From: Citrobacter amalonaticus
Lineage (GTDB): Bacteria > Pseudomonadota > Gammaproteobacteria > Enterobacterales > Enterobacteriaceae
Length of the DNA stretch: 64,000 nucleotides
Assembly (NCBI RefSeq): GCF_018252635.1
Contig: NZ_JAGTXM010000002.1
Location: 886,962 to 950,961, forward strand
Reading direction: 5' to 3'
The notes under the pieces: generated by a model
Told to the model about the DNA's origin: nothing
Database searches by the model: none
Seen by the model: the letters and a program-made list of their open reading frames with translations, nothing else
Shown here: positions 8,952 to 19,156 of the stretch, one piece after another
Layout: each line of letters opens with the position of its first letter
Position numbering within the stretch: position 1 is the stretch's first letter
Made by a program: the position numbers and the translations under genes

Positions 8952-9524
8952 ATGTCAAAAGCTATTTTTATGGGTGATAATTATTACACATGGCTTGGCA
9001 TGAAAAATATCCTGCGTGGCACATTAATCTATCATGGCATGCAATATTATGCAGCGAACTCATCGCCCTCTTCCCTCCCGGTTATTCAGAATAATGATTG
9101 CCTCATTATTCACCCCGAACAGACGGATATTCTGAAATACGCCAGCATTATTCGCCGTCTCTCCTCGCGTTCGTCATTGATGTTTTTTGTACTGACAGAT
9201 GCCGAAACCTTTGCGGTATTTCAGACCATTTGCGGCATGCAGATGCACTTTATCGACCACACGTTGAGCCTTGACGCATTGCACCGGCGGATGACTCAAC
9301 TCATCAATGGCAAGAACACGAGCGTGAACCGACCGCTGGATAATGCCATGAGCGTTAATGAATTTAACGTCATGATGATGTATTCCCGGGGCTGGTCGTT
9401 GTCCAGAATTGCCACTATTGCGCATAAAAGCGAAAAAACCATCGGTACCTATAAAAGCAATATTGCCAAAAAATTGGGACACAGCAACAGCCATCTTAAA
9501 TATATGTTCTCCCATTATCGCTAA
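8952..9524 (+). CDS. LuxR-type transcriptional regulator upstream of the autotransporter
   Basis: 190 residues. The ATG follows AAGGAG by 8 bases. Residues 1-115 form a diverged receiver-like domain without a clear phospho-acceptor pattern. Residues about 135-190 are a LuxR/FixJ helix-turn-helix (MMMYSRGWSLSRIATIAHKSEKTIGTYKSNIAKKLGHSNSHL), with the usual recognition helix KTIGTYKSNIAKKLG. It resembles small envelope and fimbria regulators of enterobacteria, though no specific name is justified. It is AT-rich compared with the neighbouring adhesin gene. It lies 195 bp upstream of, and in the same orientation as, the giant autotransporter gene, so it is a plausible direct regulator. Confidence 0.88.
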   Translation: MSKAIFMGDNYYTWLGMKNILRGTLIYHGMQYYAANSSPSSLPVIQNNDCLIIHPEQTDILKYASIIRRLSSRSSLMFFVLTDAETFAVFQTICGMQMHFIDHTLSLDALHRRMTQLINGKNTSVNRPLDNAMSVNEFNVMMMYSRGWSLSRIATIAHKSEKTIGTYKSNIAKKLGHSNSHLKYMFSHYR

Positions 9525-9719
9525 CACACTACTAAGGAAATAAGACACGGACGACTGACCATTATTTAAGGCGTTATCAATCACTAAAAATTATTCCGCC
9601 CTGCGGAAGGGACGCCTGTTTTCGAAATTTACCAACCCAGGCCAACTCATCGCGAGCCAACCCTAACCACAAACGCAACGTGTCAACCAACTAAAAACAG
9701 AAATGCAGACGAGGTTATT

Positions 9720-12700
9720 ATGAATAAGGTTTACAACATCATATGGAATGCGGCTCTCGGGCTTTGGGTTGTCGCCTCCGAATTATCGAAAGGGAAGAAA
9801 AAAAGCCGCTCGCGTAAAGCAGGGTTACTTATTGTTTCTGGTTTACTCGCTGGCGTTTCACTGACTGCCGTCGCCGCGCCGATCGTAACCGATGGCACGC
9901 GCGATATCGCCGTGGATTACCAGAGTGGCATCTCCGCAGGCGTTCATCAGGATGTATTCAACTACGGTTTTTTATATGAAAACCACACCGGTGGCAGTGA
10001 ACTGAATATTACCGGCGCTATCCCCAACATCGCCTATGGACAGAGCGGCATCGTGGAATCTTCCACCATCCGGGATCTGCTGGAAAGTGGCAAAATTACT
10101 ATCACCGCCACCAACCTCGCCCACGAGCAAAAATCCATCACCACCATTGAAGAACTGGCGGAATACCTCAGTCATACGCAGTCGTCTACCCCGCAGCAAA
10201 GCGTGGAATTTCAGGTGATTGACCCGGCCGATCCCGAGACGACCTCCACCCTGAAAGTGTTTGATAGCGCAAGCCTGGCAAGCTTTATCAGCGTCTCGCA
10301 GATTGGCGATGCGGTGCTTAACACGTATGACGCCAATGTATCGCAAATCTATAAGCAGTTTGGCTTTGCCCTTGCGAAAGATGGCGCAACCGCCAATCTC
10401 AACATTGGCGATAATTCACTGAACGTCAGAGAAAATGCTATCCGTCTGCTGGCAAAAGACTCTTCTCTGCTCAAAGCGCAAGACCCGAACAGCAAGGTTA
10501 ACTGGCAATCCGATAACTACGTCCAGTTTGGTGCTGCGCCGGTTGTTCCGACCAAAACCTTTGCCGGTTCAAAACAGACCACCGTGTTTGGCAATGACAT
10601 TACCTTAATGACCTACGGCTACAACGAAGAGGGCAAAGTCGTTGAAACGGGTAACCGCACCTTTTCTATCAAAAGCACGGCGGATCTGGCGAATTTCAAC
10701 AACTGGCTGATTGGTGCCGGCAGTGAGAGCGCCAAAACACCCGACGGGCAAGATATTAGCCAGATCCAATTGTGGCTGGATTCTGGCGCCATGAGTAAAG
10801 TGTCTGATGCACAGAAATACTACGCAAGTCTTATCAATCAACTGCTGACCTCCAGCACCAATGCCGACCTGCTGACCTGGGATTACGATGTCTGGACTGA
10901 CGGGCAAGCGCACACCAATAACACCACGGCGGCCACAGGGGAGCTGCATGCCATTTACGCGAATGGAGCAGGCACCACCGGCACATTGGCTTTGGGCACG
11001 ATTCTGGCTGTCGATGGCAGTATCAATGGGGCAATGAAGGCCGATGGCGGTGGTTCTATTCTCAATGAGGGAGCCCTGAATGTTCTGCGGACCTCAACCG
11101 GACAAGGGCTGGCAATTGGCATGCTGGCCAGCGATGCCAGCGCCACTAACCGCGGCACGATCAACTCCGGGTTATTTATCGACAAAGATGGCAATCAGAA
11201 CGTCAACAGTTACGGTGCCTTCGGGATGCAGGGACTGGGAAACAGCAGCGTGGTCAATGAAGGTACGATTAACCAGGCCATCACGACAAACAATTACGGA
11301 ACTGCGGCCGCAGCTGACCCGTGGTCGACCGATACCCCTAACAGTTCACTGACACTCGCTATCGGGATGCAGTTGTCGGGTGAAACTACCGGTATTAACA
11401 AGGGTGAGATTAACGTTGTAGACGGACGCAATAACGGCGCTTCATTTGGCAAGGGAACGGCTTACGGCGTAGAAGTGTCCGGTGATGCCACCTTCACGAA
11501 CACCACAGGCGGTACGATTTACCTTGGGCGTAATGTTGACAATCCCGCTGAAGATATTGCAATGGGCGGCGGTGCCAGCCCCGGGGCCGGGATCCTGACC
11601 AGAAGCTCAGGCGATGTCACCAATGACGGAACGATCACCCTTGGAAAAGGTGTACGTAACGCCGCCGGGATCTTGGTAGGCAACGCCACCGGGAATGTTA
11701 CCAACACCGGTAACATCACCCTCAATGGTGACTCGACGTCCGGCACCAGCCAGAACTTCGGTATTTCCGTGCGCGACAGCGGCAGCGAAAACGGCCAGCA
11801 GATCCGCAACGACGGCAAGATTAACGTCAACGGCCACAACAACATCGGCATCCACCTGACCGCCAGTTCGAAGAACGCGCATGTCACATCCAGCGACACC
11901 GGGGCGATCACGGTCGCGGGCGACGGCGGCACATCGAACCGTAACTATGCGATCTGGGCTGAAGGAAGTACCACATCTCAGGCAATCGTCGACGTGTATT
12001 CCACAATCACGCTGGAAGAAGTCGGCAACATTGGCGTTCATGCCCGCGATAATGCGGTCGCTAACATTAACAGTACCAGCAGTCCGCTGTTCAAAAACAG
12101 CGATCAGATTGGTTACTACCTGTACGGCAAAGGCGCGACCGCCAATATCGGCGAAGCGGTGATGAACGATAACGGCCAGGCCCGTACTACGTTGTTCCGC
12201 ATCGCTAACGGCGCAAATTTTGCCGGCAATACGTTTGACCCGCAGACGCACCTGTCATCAAAACTCGAAATGACATTAACGGGTGAGAAATCCATTGGCG
12301 TTTTTGCGACCGGTAAAGGCAGCACTGTGGATACGGGTGAAGCGACATTTACGGTTAGCGGCGACGGTGCGGCGGCACTGCTGCTCGAAGGGGGTGCAGA
12401 GGGTACCATCAGCGATAAGACCCTTATTGAACTGACCGGCTCAAATACCACTGCCGGGATTGTCGATGGTCAGGCGCATCAGTTGAACGGTAAAGCACAG
12501 GATGCCCCTGTCGAAACCATTCTTAACTCCAGCGCCGTCATTAAATCCCTGGATACTGGACTGAACGTCATCGCCTATGTGGCGAAGAATCTCGGCAACA
12601 TCGTTCTGCAACAGGACGCGGTTATCGATCTCGCCAGTAAAGACAGTATCGGTGTCGACGTGCAGGAAGGAGGACGGTTGACGAATAACGCCTCTCAGGC

Positions 12701-15700
12701 ATTGCATGTCAGCAACGGTATTGGCGTTCGCGCCTCTGGCAAAGATGCGCAGATCAAAAAGCTCGGTGCGATTGAGGTCGATGACGGTACCGCAGGCGTG
12801 CTGTTGACCAATGGCGCGACGCTGAATATTTCTGCAGGAAGCGGTGGATTAGCCGATACCATTACGACCAGGGGCACGGCGGATGGGATTCGCCTTGAAG
12901 CGGGTGCAGGGTCGCTGACCGCCGAAGGCGTCACCATCAGCGCATTAGGCAGCGGCGCAGGAATTCAGAACCATGCCGAAAGTTCGGATATCACGCTAAA
13001 CGATGTCACGATTAACGCCAATAATGGTCCCGGGATCCGCACCAGCGTGGCGCTGAACGTGAAGGACGGCGCCAACAACACCATCAATGTGACCGGCTCT
13101 GGCGCTGGATTTGCCTTTATGACAGAAAGCGGCGGCGACGCCACCGGCGATTTGACGATCGGCACCGGCTACAATGTCCTGGTACACAACGACAGCGACG
13201 ATGCCACAGGCTACGGGATTGATGCCCGCACCAACGGCAAACTGACCACCCGCGCCAATATCACCGTTCAGGACGCGACGGGCGGTTCGGCGATTCTGGC
13301 AAAAGACGTTTCTGCCATCATTAACAGCGGAAACATCACCTCCAACAGCCTGAACGGTCCGGTGGTAGATGCCAGTGGCGACAGCAGTAAAACCATCACC
13401 AACACCGGGGCGATCCTCGCAGCCACCGATCAGGCTGTCGCGATTCAGTCCGGTAAAGGCAATGACACCATCAACATCAGCGGCGGCAATACCCGCGGCG
13501 TCATCAATACCGGTGCCGGTAGCGATAATTTTATCTGGAACAGCGGAACGTTCGCCGGGGAAGTAAACTTTGCGGGGACAACCAACAACAAAGCCAACAT
13601 CGGCAACGTATCGCTGGCGAACACGCGTCACATCACCACATTAGCCGGTACGGGTAACGCTCTCACCTTCACGAATACCACCGGTAATATCGGTACGCTG
13701 CTGGCGGATGACCTCAGCCTGGGAACCCACATCGGCAGCGGCTGGAATACCTTAACGTTGACGGGTGCGCAGACTGACATGCGCATCGTGGATAGTCTGA
13801 CGCTGACTGATGGCACCCTGGCCGTTAACAATGGCGCGACGCTGCGCACGGGCGACCATCGCGATGCCAGTAATACCGGGGCGACCATTGGTAACTACAG
13901 CATCACCACCAGCGGCAACGCCAGCAACATCATCTTTGATACGCTGGGCAATGGCGCTGATAGCCAAATTTATCAGGGCACTATCAGCGGTAGCGGCAAC
14001 TTTGTTCGTGCAACGGGCGGCACGACCATCTTTACCACCGATAATAGCTACAGCGGTTCCACTACGATTAATCAGGGCGGGATTTTACATCTCGGTCAGG
14101 GCGGCACGACCGGCGGCATCAACCCGGTTTCGCAGATCGTTGATGACGGTATTCTGACCGTTAACCGCAGCAACAACGTCCTGCTTAACGGAGTGATTTC
14201 TGGCATCGGTGCGCTAGAGCAAATCGGTAAAGGCATCACCCGTTTAACCGGCGCCAACCGTTATTTAGGGGAGACTACCGTCGACAACGGCACGCTGTTG
14301 GTTAACGGTAATCAGTCAGCCGCGACGGGCATGACAACCGTGAACGGCATTGCAACCCTGGGCGGCACCGGGACTCTCGGCGGCAGCGTTATGATGAATG
14401 ACGCCACCACGCTCAGCGCAGGCGACGGCGGCGCGGGTACGCTGAAGATCAATGGAAGCCTGCAACTGGGCAATAAAACCACCTCTGCATTTGAGCTGGG
14501 GCAGGCCTTCGTGCCAGGCGGCGCACAAAACGATCTGGTCGATGTCGCAGGCAATTTACTGCTCGACGGCACGCTGAACGTCAGCCAAAGCGCGGGCGGC
14601 ACGTTTGGTCCAGGCGTCTATCGTCTCTATAACTACGGCGGCACGCTCGACAACCAGACGCTGGAATTGGGCGATGTCCCGGCGGGTCAGGATAAGAGCA
14701 ATCTTTTTGTCCAGACGGTGCTGGATAAGCAGGTCAACCTGGTCAACGCCAACGGCGTCACGCTGCAGTTCTGGGACGGCGCGCAGACGGGTGAAAACCA
14801 CGGTAAAACCGGGATTGAAGGCAACGGTAAAATCGATGGTGGCGATGGCAAATGGATGGCTATCGGAAGCCTGGGCGATAACAACTGGACGCAGCAGGAC
14901 GGTATCGGCAACGCGCCGTGGGCGCAAAAAGCCTTCGCGGTCTTTACCGGCAACGCCGGTACGGTAGAGGTCGATCAGAGCGCAGGCAACGTTCAGTTCT
15001 CCGGCGCACAGTTTGACGCAGACGGCTACGTTATCAAAGGCGATGCGCTGAACGCCTGGGAAACTACCGCGGGTAGTAATGAACTGATGCTGCGCGTCGG
15101 TGCCGGTGGCGCAGGCGAAAACTTCACCGCAACGATCGCATCGGCGATCCGCGAAGGTGACAGTGCGGATCGCCTGACGCTGGTCAAGACCGATCGGGGG
15201 CGTCTGATCCTCAGTGGCGATAACACCTATCATGGCGGCACGCGCATCGACGGCGGCACGCTGCAAATCTCGGCGGATAATAATCTGGGCCAGGCGGGAA
15301 CCGGCGTCACCATCAACAACGGTTCAACGCTACAGCTGGGCGCGGATTTCACCACCCAACGCACTCTCACCCTGGGGACGTCAGGCGCGGACGCTGTGTT
15401 CGATCTGAATTCGCACCACTTCTCCCCTGTTGGCGATATCGCGGGTGCGGGCAACCTGAAAGTCACCAGCAGTACCCATGATGCGGCCAGCACGTTGTCG
15501 CTCGATCGGGCTAACAGCTATCAGGGTACGACGCAGATTGAAGGTACCGGACAAGCTAACAACGTCACGGTCAATGCCAGCCAGACAGGAACATTTGGTA
15601 GTAACGCCAGCAGCACGGTGAGCGTGACGAAAGGCGCGACGCTGAACGTCAGCGGCGCAGCCACCCATCTGCAATCTCTGACCCTGGACATTGCCGACAG

Positions 15701-18700
15701 CCTGTTAACGCTAAAAGACACGGTCACTGCCGCCGACGCGACGCTGAATCTGCACGGTAAAGCTACGGCGCGGATTACAGACAATGCCACCGCAGGACAG
15801 TCGACCATCAACGTGTCAGAAGAAAGTACCCTTGCGCTGGAAGAGGATGCCAGCGGCGGCAGCGCCACGGTGACCAACAGCGGATTGATGTCCTTTGCCG
15901 ATCGCGCGCTGGCGGAAATGACCACCGTGAATAACCTTTCCGGTGGCAATGTGGATATCAGCAACGTCGACAGCGCGACGTCCATCGGTTCACTGTCCGG
16001 CGCGGGCAACGTTATGTTGGGTGATAAAACGCTCTCTCTCGGTAATCTGGGTCTCAACGACACCATCAGCGGCATCATCCGCGGTGACAGTGGCAACCTG
16101 GTGAAAATCGGCGACGGAACGCTGACCTTAACGGGCGACAACACCTGGACTGGCACCACATCGGTCGATGAGGGCGTACTGCTGGTCAACGGCAATCAGG
16201 CGGCAGCGACGGGTGACGTTACGGTCAAGGCGGGTGCGACGCTGGGAGGCAACGGCATTATTGGCGGCGCGGTGAATGTTGCGGATAACGGCCATATTAC
16301 TGCCGGTTCCACACTCAATAGCGTCGGCAAACTGACCACCGGCACTCTGACGCTGAATGACCTGTCGCAACTGGATTACCAGTTTGGTCAGGCATATACC
16401 CCGGGCGGCGCTTTCAACGACCTGATTAACGTCAACGGCGATCTGGTGCTCGACGGCAAGCTCAACATTGAAACCTCGCCCGGCGGCAGCTTTGATGTCG
16501 GCGTTTATCGTGTCATTAACTATTCCGGCACGCTGACCAATAACGTGATGGATATTGCCAACGCCCCGGCGGCGGCAGACAGTCTGTACGTGCAGACATC
16601 GGTTAACAATCAGGTCAACCTGGTCAACCACGGCGGTCTGACTCTGCGCTTCTGGGACGGCACCGGCGGTGAAAATGGTGAACTGAAAAACAACGGCGTG
16701 ATCAACGGCGGCGACGGTATCTGGCAGTCCAGTCATGGCAACGATAACTGGACCACCGATGAATCCACGCCGGAAGGCGCGTTGAACGCGCCGTTCACCG
16801 ATGCCGCTTTCGCCGTCTTCCAGGGAGTGGCAGGCAACGTCACCGTGGATAACAGTCTGGGCGATGTGATCATCAGCGGCGCGCAGTTTGCCGCAGATGG
16901 CTACCGTGTAGCGGGCGATGCCATCACCACCGACACGGCCAACACGCTGATTCGCGTCGGCGACGGCACCGTCGATGGCGCAGGGTATGTCGCCACCATC
17001 GATAGCGAGATCCGCGGCACCGGCGGCGTCAATAAGAGCGACCTCGGCACGCTGATCCTGACCGGTGAGAACAGCTACAGCGGCGGTACAACCATTACGG
17101 CCGGCACACTGCAGGTTACCGGCGATAAAAACCTCGGCGCAGCCAATACCGGGATCACCTTTAACGGCGGCACGCTGAAGTATGGCGATGCGTTTAATAC
17201 CGCCCGCCAGGTGACGCTGGAATCCGGCGGCGGAACCTTCGACACCAACGGCTTCAACGTCGAACTGTTGACCGACGTTGAAGGCAGCGGCCAGTTAACG
17301 AAAACCGGCCAGGGTACGCTCATGCTCACACTCGACACCACCTACACTGGCGGCACCCACGTCGTGCAGGGCACGTTGCAGTTGGGTAATGGCGGTGAGA
17401 TCGGCAGCGTACAGGGCGATATCATCGCTGACGGCGTACTGGATGTGAAACGCTGCAACAGCTATACCCTGAGCGGCAATATCAGCGGCGAAGGACAGTT
17501 CCACCATACCGGCAGCGGCACCACCACGCTGGAAGGCGCGAACAGCTACAAAGGCGCAACGCTTGTCACCAACGGGGTTTTACAGGCCGGTGGCACCAAC
17601 ACACTGAGCGCAGCGTCTCATCACTATGTGGCGAGCGAAACCGCGCTGAAAACACAAGGTTATGACCAGACGATCGCCGGATTAACCAACGGCGGCAACG
17701 TGTCGCTGACGGGGGCGGCAATCGGTTCCGCGTTGACGGTGAAAGGCGATTACAGCGGCAAAAACGGGACGCTTGAATTAGCCGCGGCGCAAAACAGCGG
17801 CGGTCAGGGCATTGCGGACCGACTGGTGATCGATGGCGGTAAGGTCAGCGGCAGCACGCTGCTGAAAGTTGACGGCTCCAGACTGGGCGCGCCGACGGTG
17901 GGCGATGGGATCGAAGTGGTGACGGCGAAAAACGGCGCCACCACCACGGCACAATCCACGCGTGACGGTTTCTATCTGGCGAGTAACCGGATGTCTGCCG
18001 GGGCGTTTGAATACCAGTTGTATGCCGGGAACGTGGAAGGCATGGGTGAAAACTGGTATCTGCGCAGCGCATACCGTCCGGAAACCATGCTCTATTCCGG
18101 TCTCGCAAGCGTAGTGCGTCAGGGCGACCTGAGCCTGTTAGGCAACATGCACCAGCGAATGGGAGACGACGCACGACCGGGTCTCGATGAAAACAACCGT
18201 GCGTGGGCGAGAATGATTGGCTACTCCGGTAAAACCAAACTGGACGATGTCACCGGCACGCAGACCACCAGCCACACGATGGGGATTCAGGCAGGGGTTG
18301 ACCTTTACGCGGATACCAGCTGGAAAGCCGGTGTTTACACCAGCATTCTGGATATCGACAGCAGCGTCAAAGGTAGCAACGCAGGCAGCGCGGGTAAAGG
18401 CGGTAACATCGACGACAACGCGTTCTACCTGGGTGGCTACGCCACCTGGTTCTCCACCGATGGGATGTATGTGGATAACGTCCTGCAATACGGTAACCAT
18501 GACGCCCGCCTGTCGGCATCCGGAAACCATGGCTCTCATACCGTGAAGGGCCACACGCTGACCGCCTCGACGGAGATCGGCAAAGCATTCCGTTTGGGGG
18601 CAAGCGCGTGGAGCCTGGAACCACAGGCGCAGTTGATCTATCAGTACAGCGATTTTGATGACAGCACGCTGGGCGGCGCGGCGAAGACGAAGGTCAGACT

Positions 18701-19034
18701 CGATACTGCCGATGCCTTTACCGCCCGTGTCGGGCTGCGGCTGAAAGCGGACTACGACACCCGTCACGGTAAGATTCAGCCATATGGTCGCGTCAACCTG
18801 TGGCAGGGCCTGGGGTCAAAAGATAAAACCCACTTCAGCAATGCTGTTGCCACCACAACGCTGGAATCCTCGCAGCAGTACTCCAGTACCGAAGTGGCGG
18901 CAGGGCTGAGCTGGAACATCGACCGCGACCTGCAGGTGTACGGCGAACTGGGAACGCAGTTCAACAACGGCGGGCATAAATCGCAGGTAGAAGCGCCGAT
19001 CAATGCCTCCATTGGCTTTAAAAAGTCGTTCTGA
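9720..19034 (+). CDS. Giant type Va autotransporter adhesin (3104 residues)
   Basis: The start follows GAGG by 7 bases. Residues 1-52 are an extended signal peptide (ESPR): MNKVYNIIWNAALGLWV, a basic KGKKKSRSRK stretch, then a hydrophobic core ending TAVAA. The passenger (53 to about 2800) has a distinct N-terminal part (to about residue 400). A beta-helix-like region rich in Asn/Gly/Thr follows (GTI/GNI repeats). The last part contains about seven passenger-transport repeats of the type GTLTLTGDNTWTGTTSV, near residues 1425, 1497, 1817, 2125, 2435, 2524 and 2591. A roughly 400-residue module is duplicated in this part. The only Cys I noticed is at residue 2579. The last ~280 residues (from NRAWARMIGYSG) are the outer membrane barrel, ending GFKKSF. 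It is probably an adhesin or biofilm factor; the target is unknown. Confidence 0.95.
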   Translation: MNKVYNIIWNAALGLWVVASELSKGKKKSRSRKAGLLIVSGLLAGVSLTAVAAPIVTDGTRDIAVDYQSGISAGVHQDVFNYGFLYENHTGGSELNITGAIPNIAYGQSGIVESSTIRDLLESGKITITATNLAHEQKSITTIEELAEYLSHTQSSTPQQSVEFQVIDPADPETTSTLKVFDSASLASFISVSQIGDAVLNTYDANVSQIYKQFGFALAKDGATANLNIGDNSLNVRENAIRLLAKDSSLLKAQDPNSKVNWQSDNYVQFGAAPVVPTKTFAGSKQTTVFGNDITLMTYGYNEEGKVVETGNRTFSIKSTADLANFNNWLIGAGSESAKTPDGQDISQIQLWLDSGAMSKVSDAQKYYASLINQLLTSSTNADLLTWDYDVWTDGQAHTNNTTAATGELHAIYANGAGTTGTLALGTILAVDGSINGAMKADGGGSILNEGALNVLRTSTGQGLAIGMLASDASATNRGTINSGLFIDKDGNQNVNSYGAFGMQGLGNSSVVNEGTINQAITTNNYGTAAAADPWSTDTPNSSLTLAIGMQLSGETTGINKGEINVVDGRNNGASFGKGTAYGVEVSGDATFTNTTGGTIYLGRNVDNPAEDIAMGGGASPGAGILTRSSGDVTNDGTITLGKGVRNAAGILVGNATGNVTNTGNITLNGDSTSGTSQNFGISVRDSGSENGQQIRNDGKINVNGHNNIGIHLTASSKNAHVTSSDTGAITVAGDGGTSNRNYAIWAEGSTTSQAIVDVYSTITLEEVGNIGVHARDNAVANINSTSSPLFKNSDQIGYYLYGKGATANIGEAVMNDNGQARTTLFRIANGANFAGNTFDPQTHLSSKLEMTLTGEKSIGVFATGKGSTVDTGEATFTVSGDGAAALLLEGGAEGTISDKTLIELTGSNTTAGIVDGQAHQLNGKAQDAPVETILNSSAVIKSLDTGLNVIAYVAKNLGNIVLQQDAVIDLASKDSIGVDVQEGGRLTNNASQALHVSNGIGVRASGKDAQIKKLGAIEVDDGTAGVLLTNGATLNISAGSGGLADTITTRGTADGIRLEAGAGSLTAEGVTISALGSGAGIQNHAESSDITLNDVTINANNGPGIRTSVALNVKDGANNTINVTGSGAGFAFMTESGGDATGDLTIGTGYNVLVHNDSDDATGYGIDARTNGKLTTRANITVQDATGGSAILAKDVSAIINSGNITSNSLNGPVVDASGDSSKTITNTGAILAATDQAVAIQSGKGNDTINISGGNTRGVINTGAGSDNFIWNSGTFAGEVNFAGTTNNKANIGNVSLANTRHITTLAGTGNALTFTNTTGNIGTLLADDLSLGTHIGSGWNTLTLTGAQTDMRIVDSLTLTDGTLAVNNGATLRTGDHRDASNTGATIGNYSITTSGNASNIIFDTLGNGADSQIYQGTISGSGNFVRATGGTTIFTTDNSYSGSTTINQGGILHLGQGGTTGGINPVSQIVDDGILTVNRSNNVLLNGVISGIGALEQIGKGITRLTGANRYLGETTVDNGTLLVNGNQSAATGMTTVNGIATLGGTGTLGGSVMMNDATTLSAGDGGAGTLKINGSLQLGNKTTSAFELGQAFVPGGAQNDLVDVAGNLLLDGTLNVSQSAGGTFGPGVYRLYNYGGTLDNQTLELGDVPAGQDKSNLFVQTVLDKQVNLVNANGVTLQFWDGAQTGENHGKTGIEGNGKIDGGDGKWMAIGSLGDNNWTQQDGIGNAPWAQKAFAVFTGNAGTVEVDQSAGNVQFSGAQFDADGYVIKGDALNAWETTAGSNELMLRVGAGGAGENFTATIASAIREGDSADRLTLVKTDRGRLILSGDNTYHGGTRIDGGTLQISADNNLGQAGTGVTINNGSTLQLGADFTTQRTLTLGTSGADAVFDLNSHHFSPVGDIAGAGNLKVTSSTHDAASTLSLDRANSYQGTTQIEGTGQANNVTVNASQTGTFGSNASSTVSVTKGATLNVSGAATHLQSLTLDIADSLLTLKDTVTAADATLNLHGKATARITDNATAGQSTINVSEESTLALEEDASGGSATVTNSGLMSFADRALAEMTTVNNLSGGNVDISNVDSATSIGSLSGAGNVMLGDKTLSLGNLGLNDTISGIIRGDSGNLVKIGDGTLTLTGDNTWTGTTSVDEGVLLVNGNQAAATGDVTVKAGATLGGNGIIGGAVNVADNGHITAGSTLNSVGKLTTGTLTLNDLSQLDYQFGQAYTPGGAFNDLINVNGDLVLDGKLNIETSPGGSFDVGVYRVINYSGTLTNNVMDIANAPAAADSLYVQTSVNNQVNLVNHGGLTLRFWDGTGGENGELKNNGVINGGDGIWQSSHGNDNWTTDESTPEGALNAPFTDAAFAVFQGVAGNVTVDNSLGDVIISGAQFAADGYRVAGDAITTDTANTLIRVGDGTVDGAGYVATIDSEIRGTGGVNKSDLGTLILTGENSYSGGTTITAGTLQVTGDKNLGAANTGITFNGGTLKYGDAFNTARQVTLESGGGTFDTNGFNVELLTDVEGSGQLTKTGQGTLMLTLDTTYTGGTHVVQGTLQLGNGGEIGSVQGDIIADGVLDVKRCNSYTLSGNISGEGQFHHTGSGTTTLEGANSYKGATLVTNGVLQAGGTNTLSAASHHYVASETALKTQGYDQTIAGLTNGGNVSLTGAAIGSALTVKGDYSGKNGTLELAAAQNSGGQGIADRLVIDGGKVSGSTLLKVDGSRLGAPTVGDGIEVVTAKNGATTTAQSTRDGFYLASNRMSAGAFEYQLYAGNVEGMGENWYLRSAYRPETMLYSGLASVVRQGDLSLLGNMHQRMGDDARPGLDENNRAWARMIGYSGKTKLDDVTGTQTTSHTMGIQAGVDLYADTSWKAGVYTSILDIDSSVKGSNAGSAGKGGNIDDNAFYLGGYATWFSTDGMYVDNVLQYGNHDARLSASGNHGSHTVKGHTLTASTEIGKAFRLGASAWSLEPQAQLIYQYSDFDDSTLGGAAKTKVRLDTADAFTARVGLRLKADYDTRHGKIQPYGRVNLWQGLGSKDKTHFSNAVATTTLESSQQYSSTEVAAGLSWNIDRDLQVYGELGTQFNNGGHKSQVEAPINASIGFKKSF
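14236..15470 (+). repeat. Autotransporter passenger module, copy A
   Basis: About 412 residues, running from TRLTGANRYLGETTV to DIAGAGNLKV. It includes landmarks shared with copy B: LLVNGNQ.AATG, the segment LVNANGVTLQFWDG, GGDGKW...NNWT, AFAVFTGNAGTVEVD, FSGAQFDADGYVIKGDA, and a passenger-transport repeat followed by DNNLGQAGTGVTINNGSTL. Copies are clearly homologous but diverged at protein level, so the duplication is old. Boundaries are approximate. Confidence 0.8.
16120..17315 (+). repeat. Autotransporter passenger module, copy B
   Basis: About 398 residues, from LTLTGDNTWTGTTSV to DVEGSGQLTK. It matches copy A block by block: LLVNGNQAAATG, LVNHGGLTLRFWDG, GGDGIW...NDNWT, AFAVFQGVAGNVTVD, ISGAQFAADGYRVAGDA, and LTGENSYSGGTTITAGTLQ followed by DKNLGAANTGITFNGGTL. 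About 650 bp of unrelated beta-helix sequence separates the two copies. Confidence 0.8.
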
Positions 19035-19051
19035 TAACGCCTGAAATGAAA

Positions 19052-19080
19052 AATCCCTCTGTGATGCAGAGGGATTTTTT
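19052..19080 (+). terminator. Rho-independent terminator of the autotransporter gene
   Basis: Perfect 10-bp stem AATCCCTCTG (19052-19061)/CAGAGGGATT (19067-19076) with a TGATG loop and a run of T to 19080, 18 bp after the stop codon. The opposite strand also has an A/T flank, so it may serve both converging transcripts. Confidence 0.92.
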
Positions 19081-19118
19081 GCCCGGTGGCAACTCAGGAT
19101 AAAAATGCCAGTAGGTAG

Positions 19119-19144
19119 GCCTGATAAGCGAAGCGTCATCAGGC
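19119..19144. repeat. Single REP-like palindrome
   Basis: GCCTGATAAGCG and its partner CGTCATCAGGC form an imperfect palindrome in the convergent gap between the autotransporter and the second LuxR-type gene, matching the REP family seen elsewhere in the window. Confidence 0.75.
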
Positions 19145-19156
19145 TTAATGGCAAAC

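Noticed and set aside
11607-12251. A 214-codon minus-strand frame within the autotransporter gene
   Set aside because: GC-rich beta-helix coding DNA leaves long antisense frames open; no ribosome site or domain was seen, while the sense strand is a complete autotransporter.
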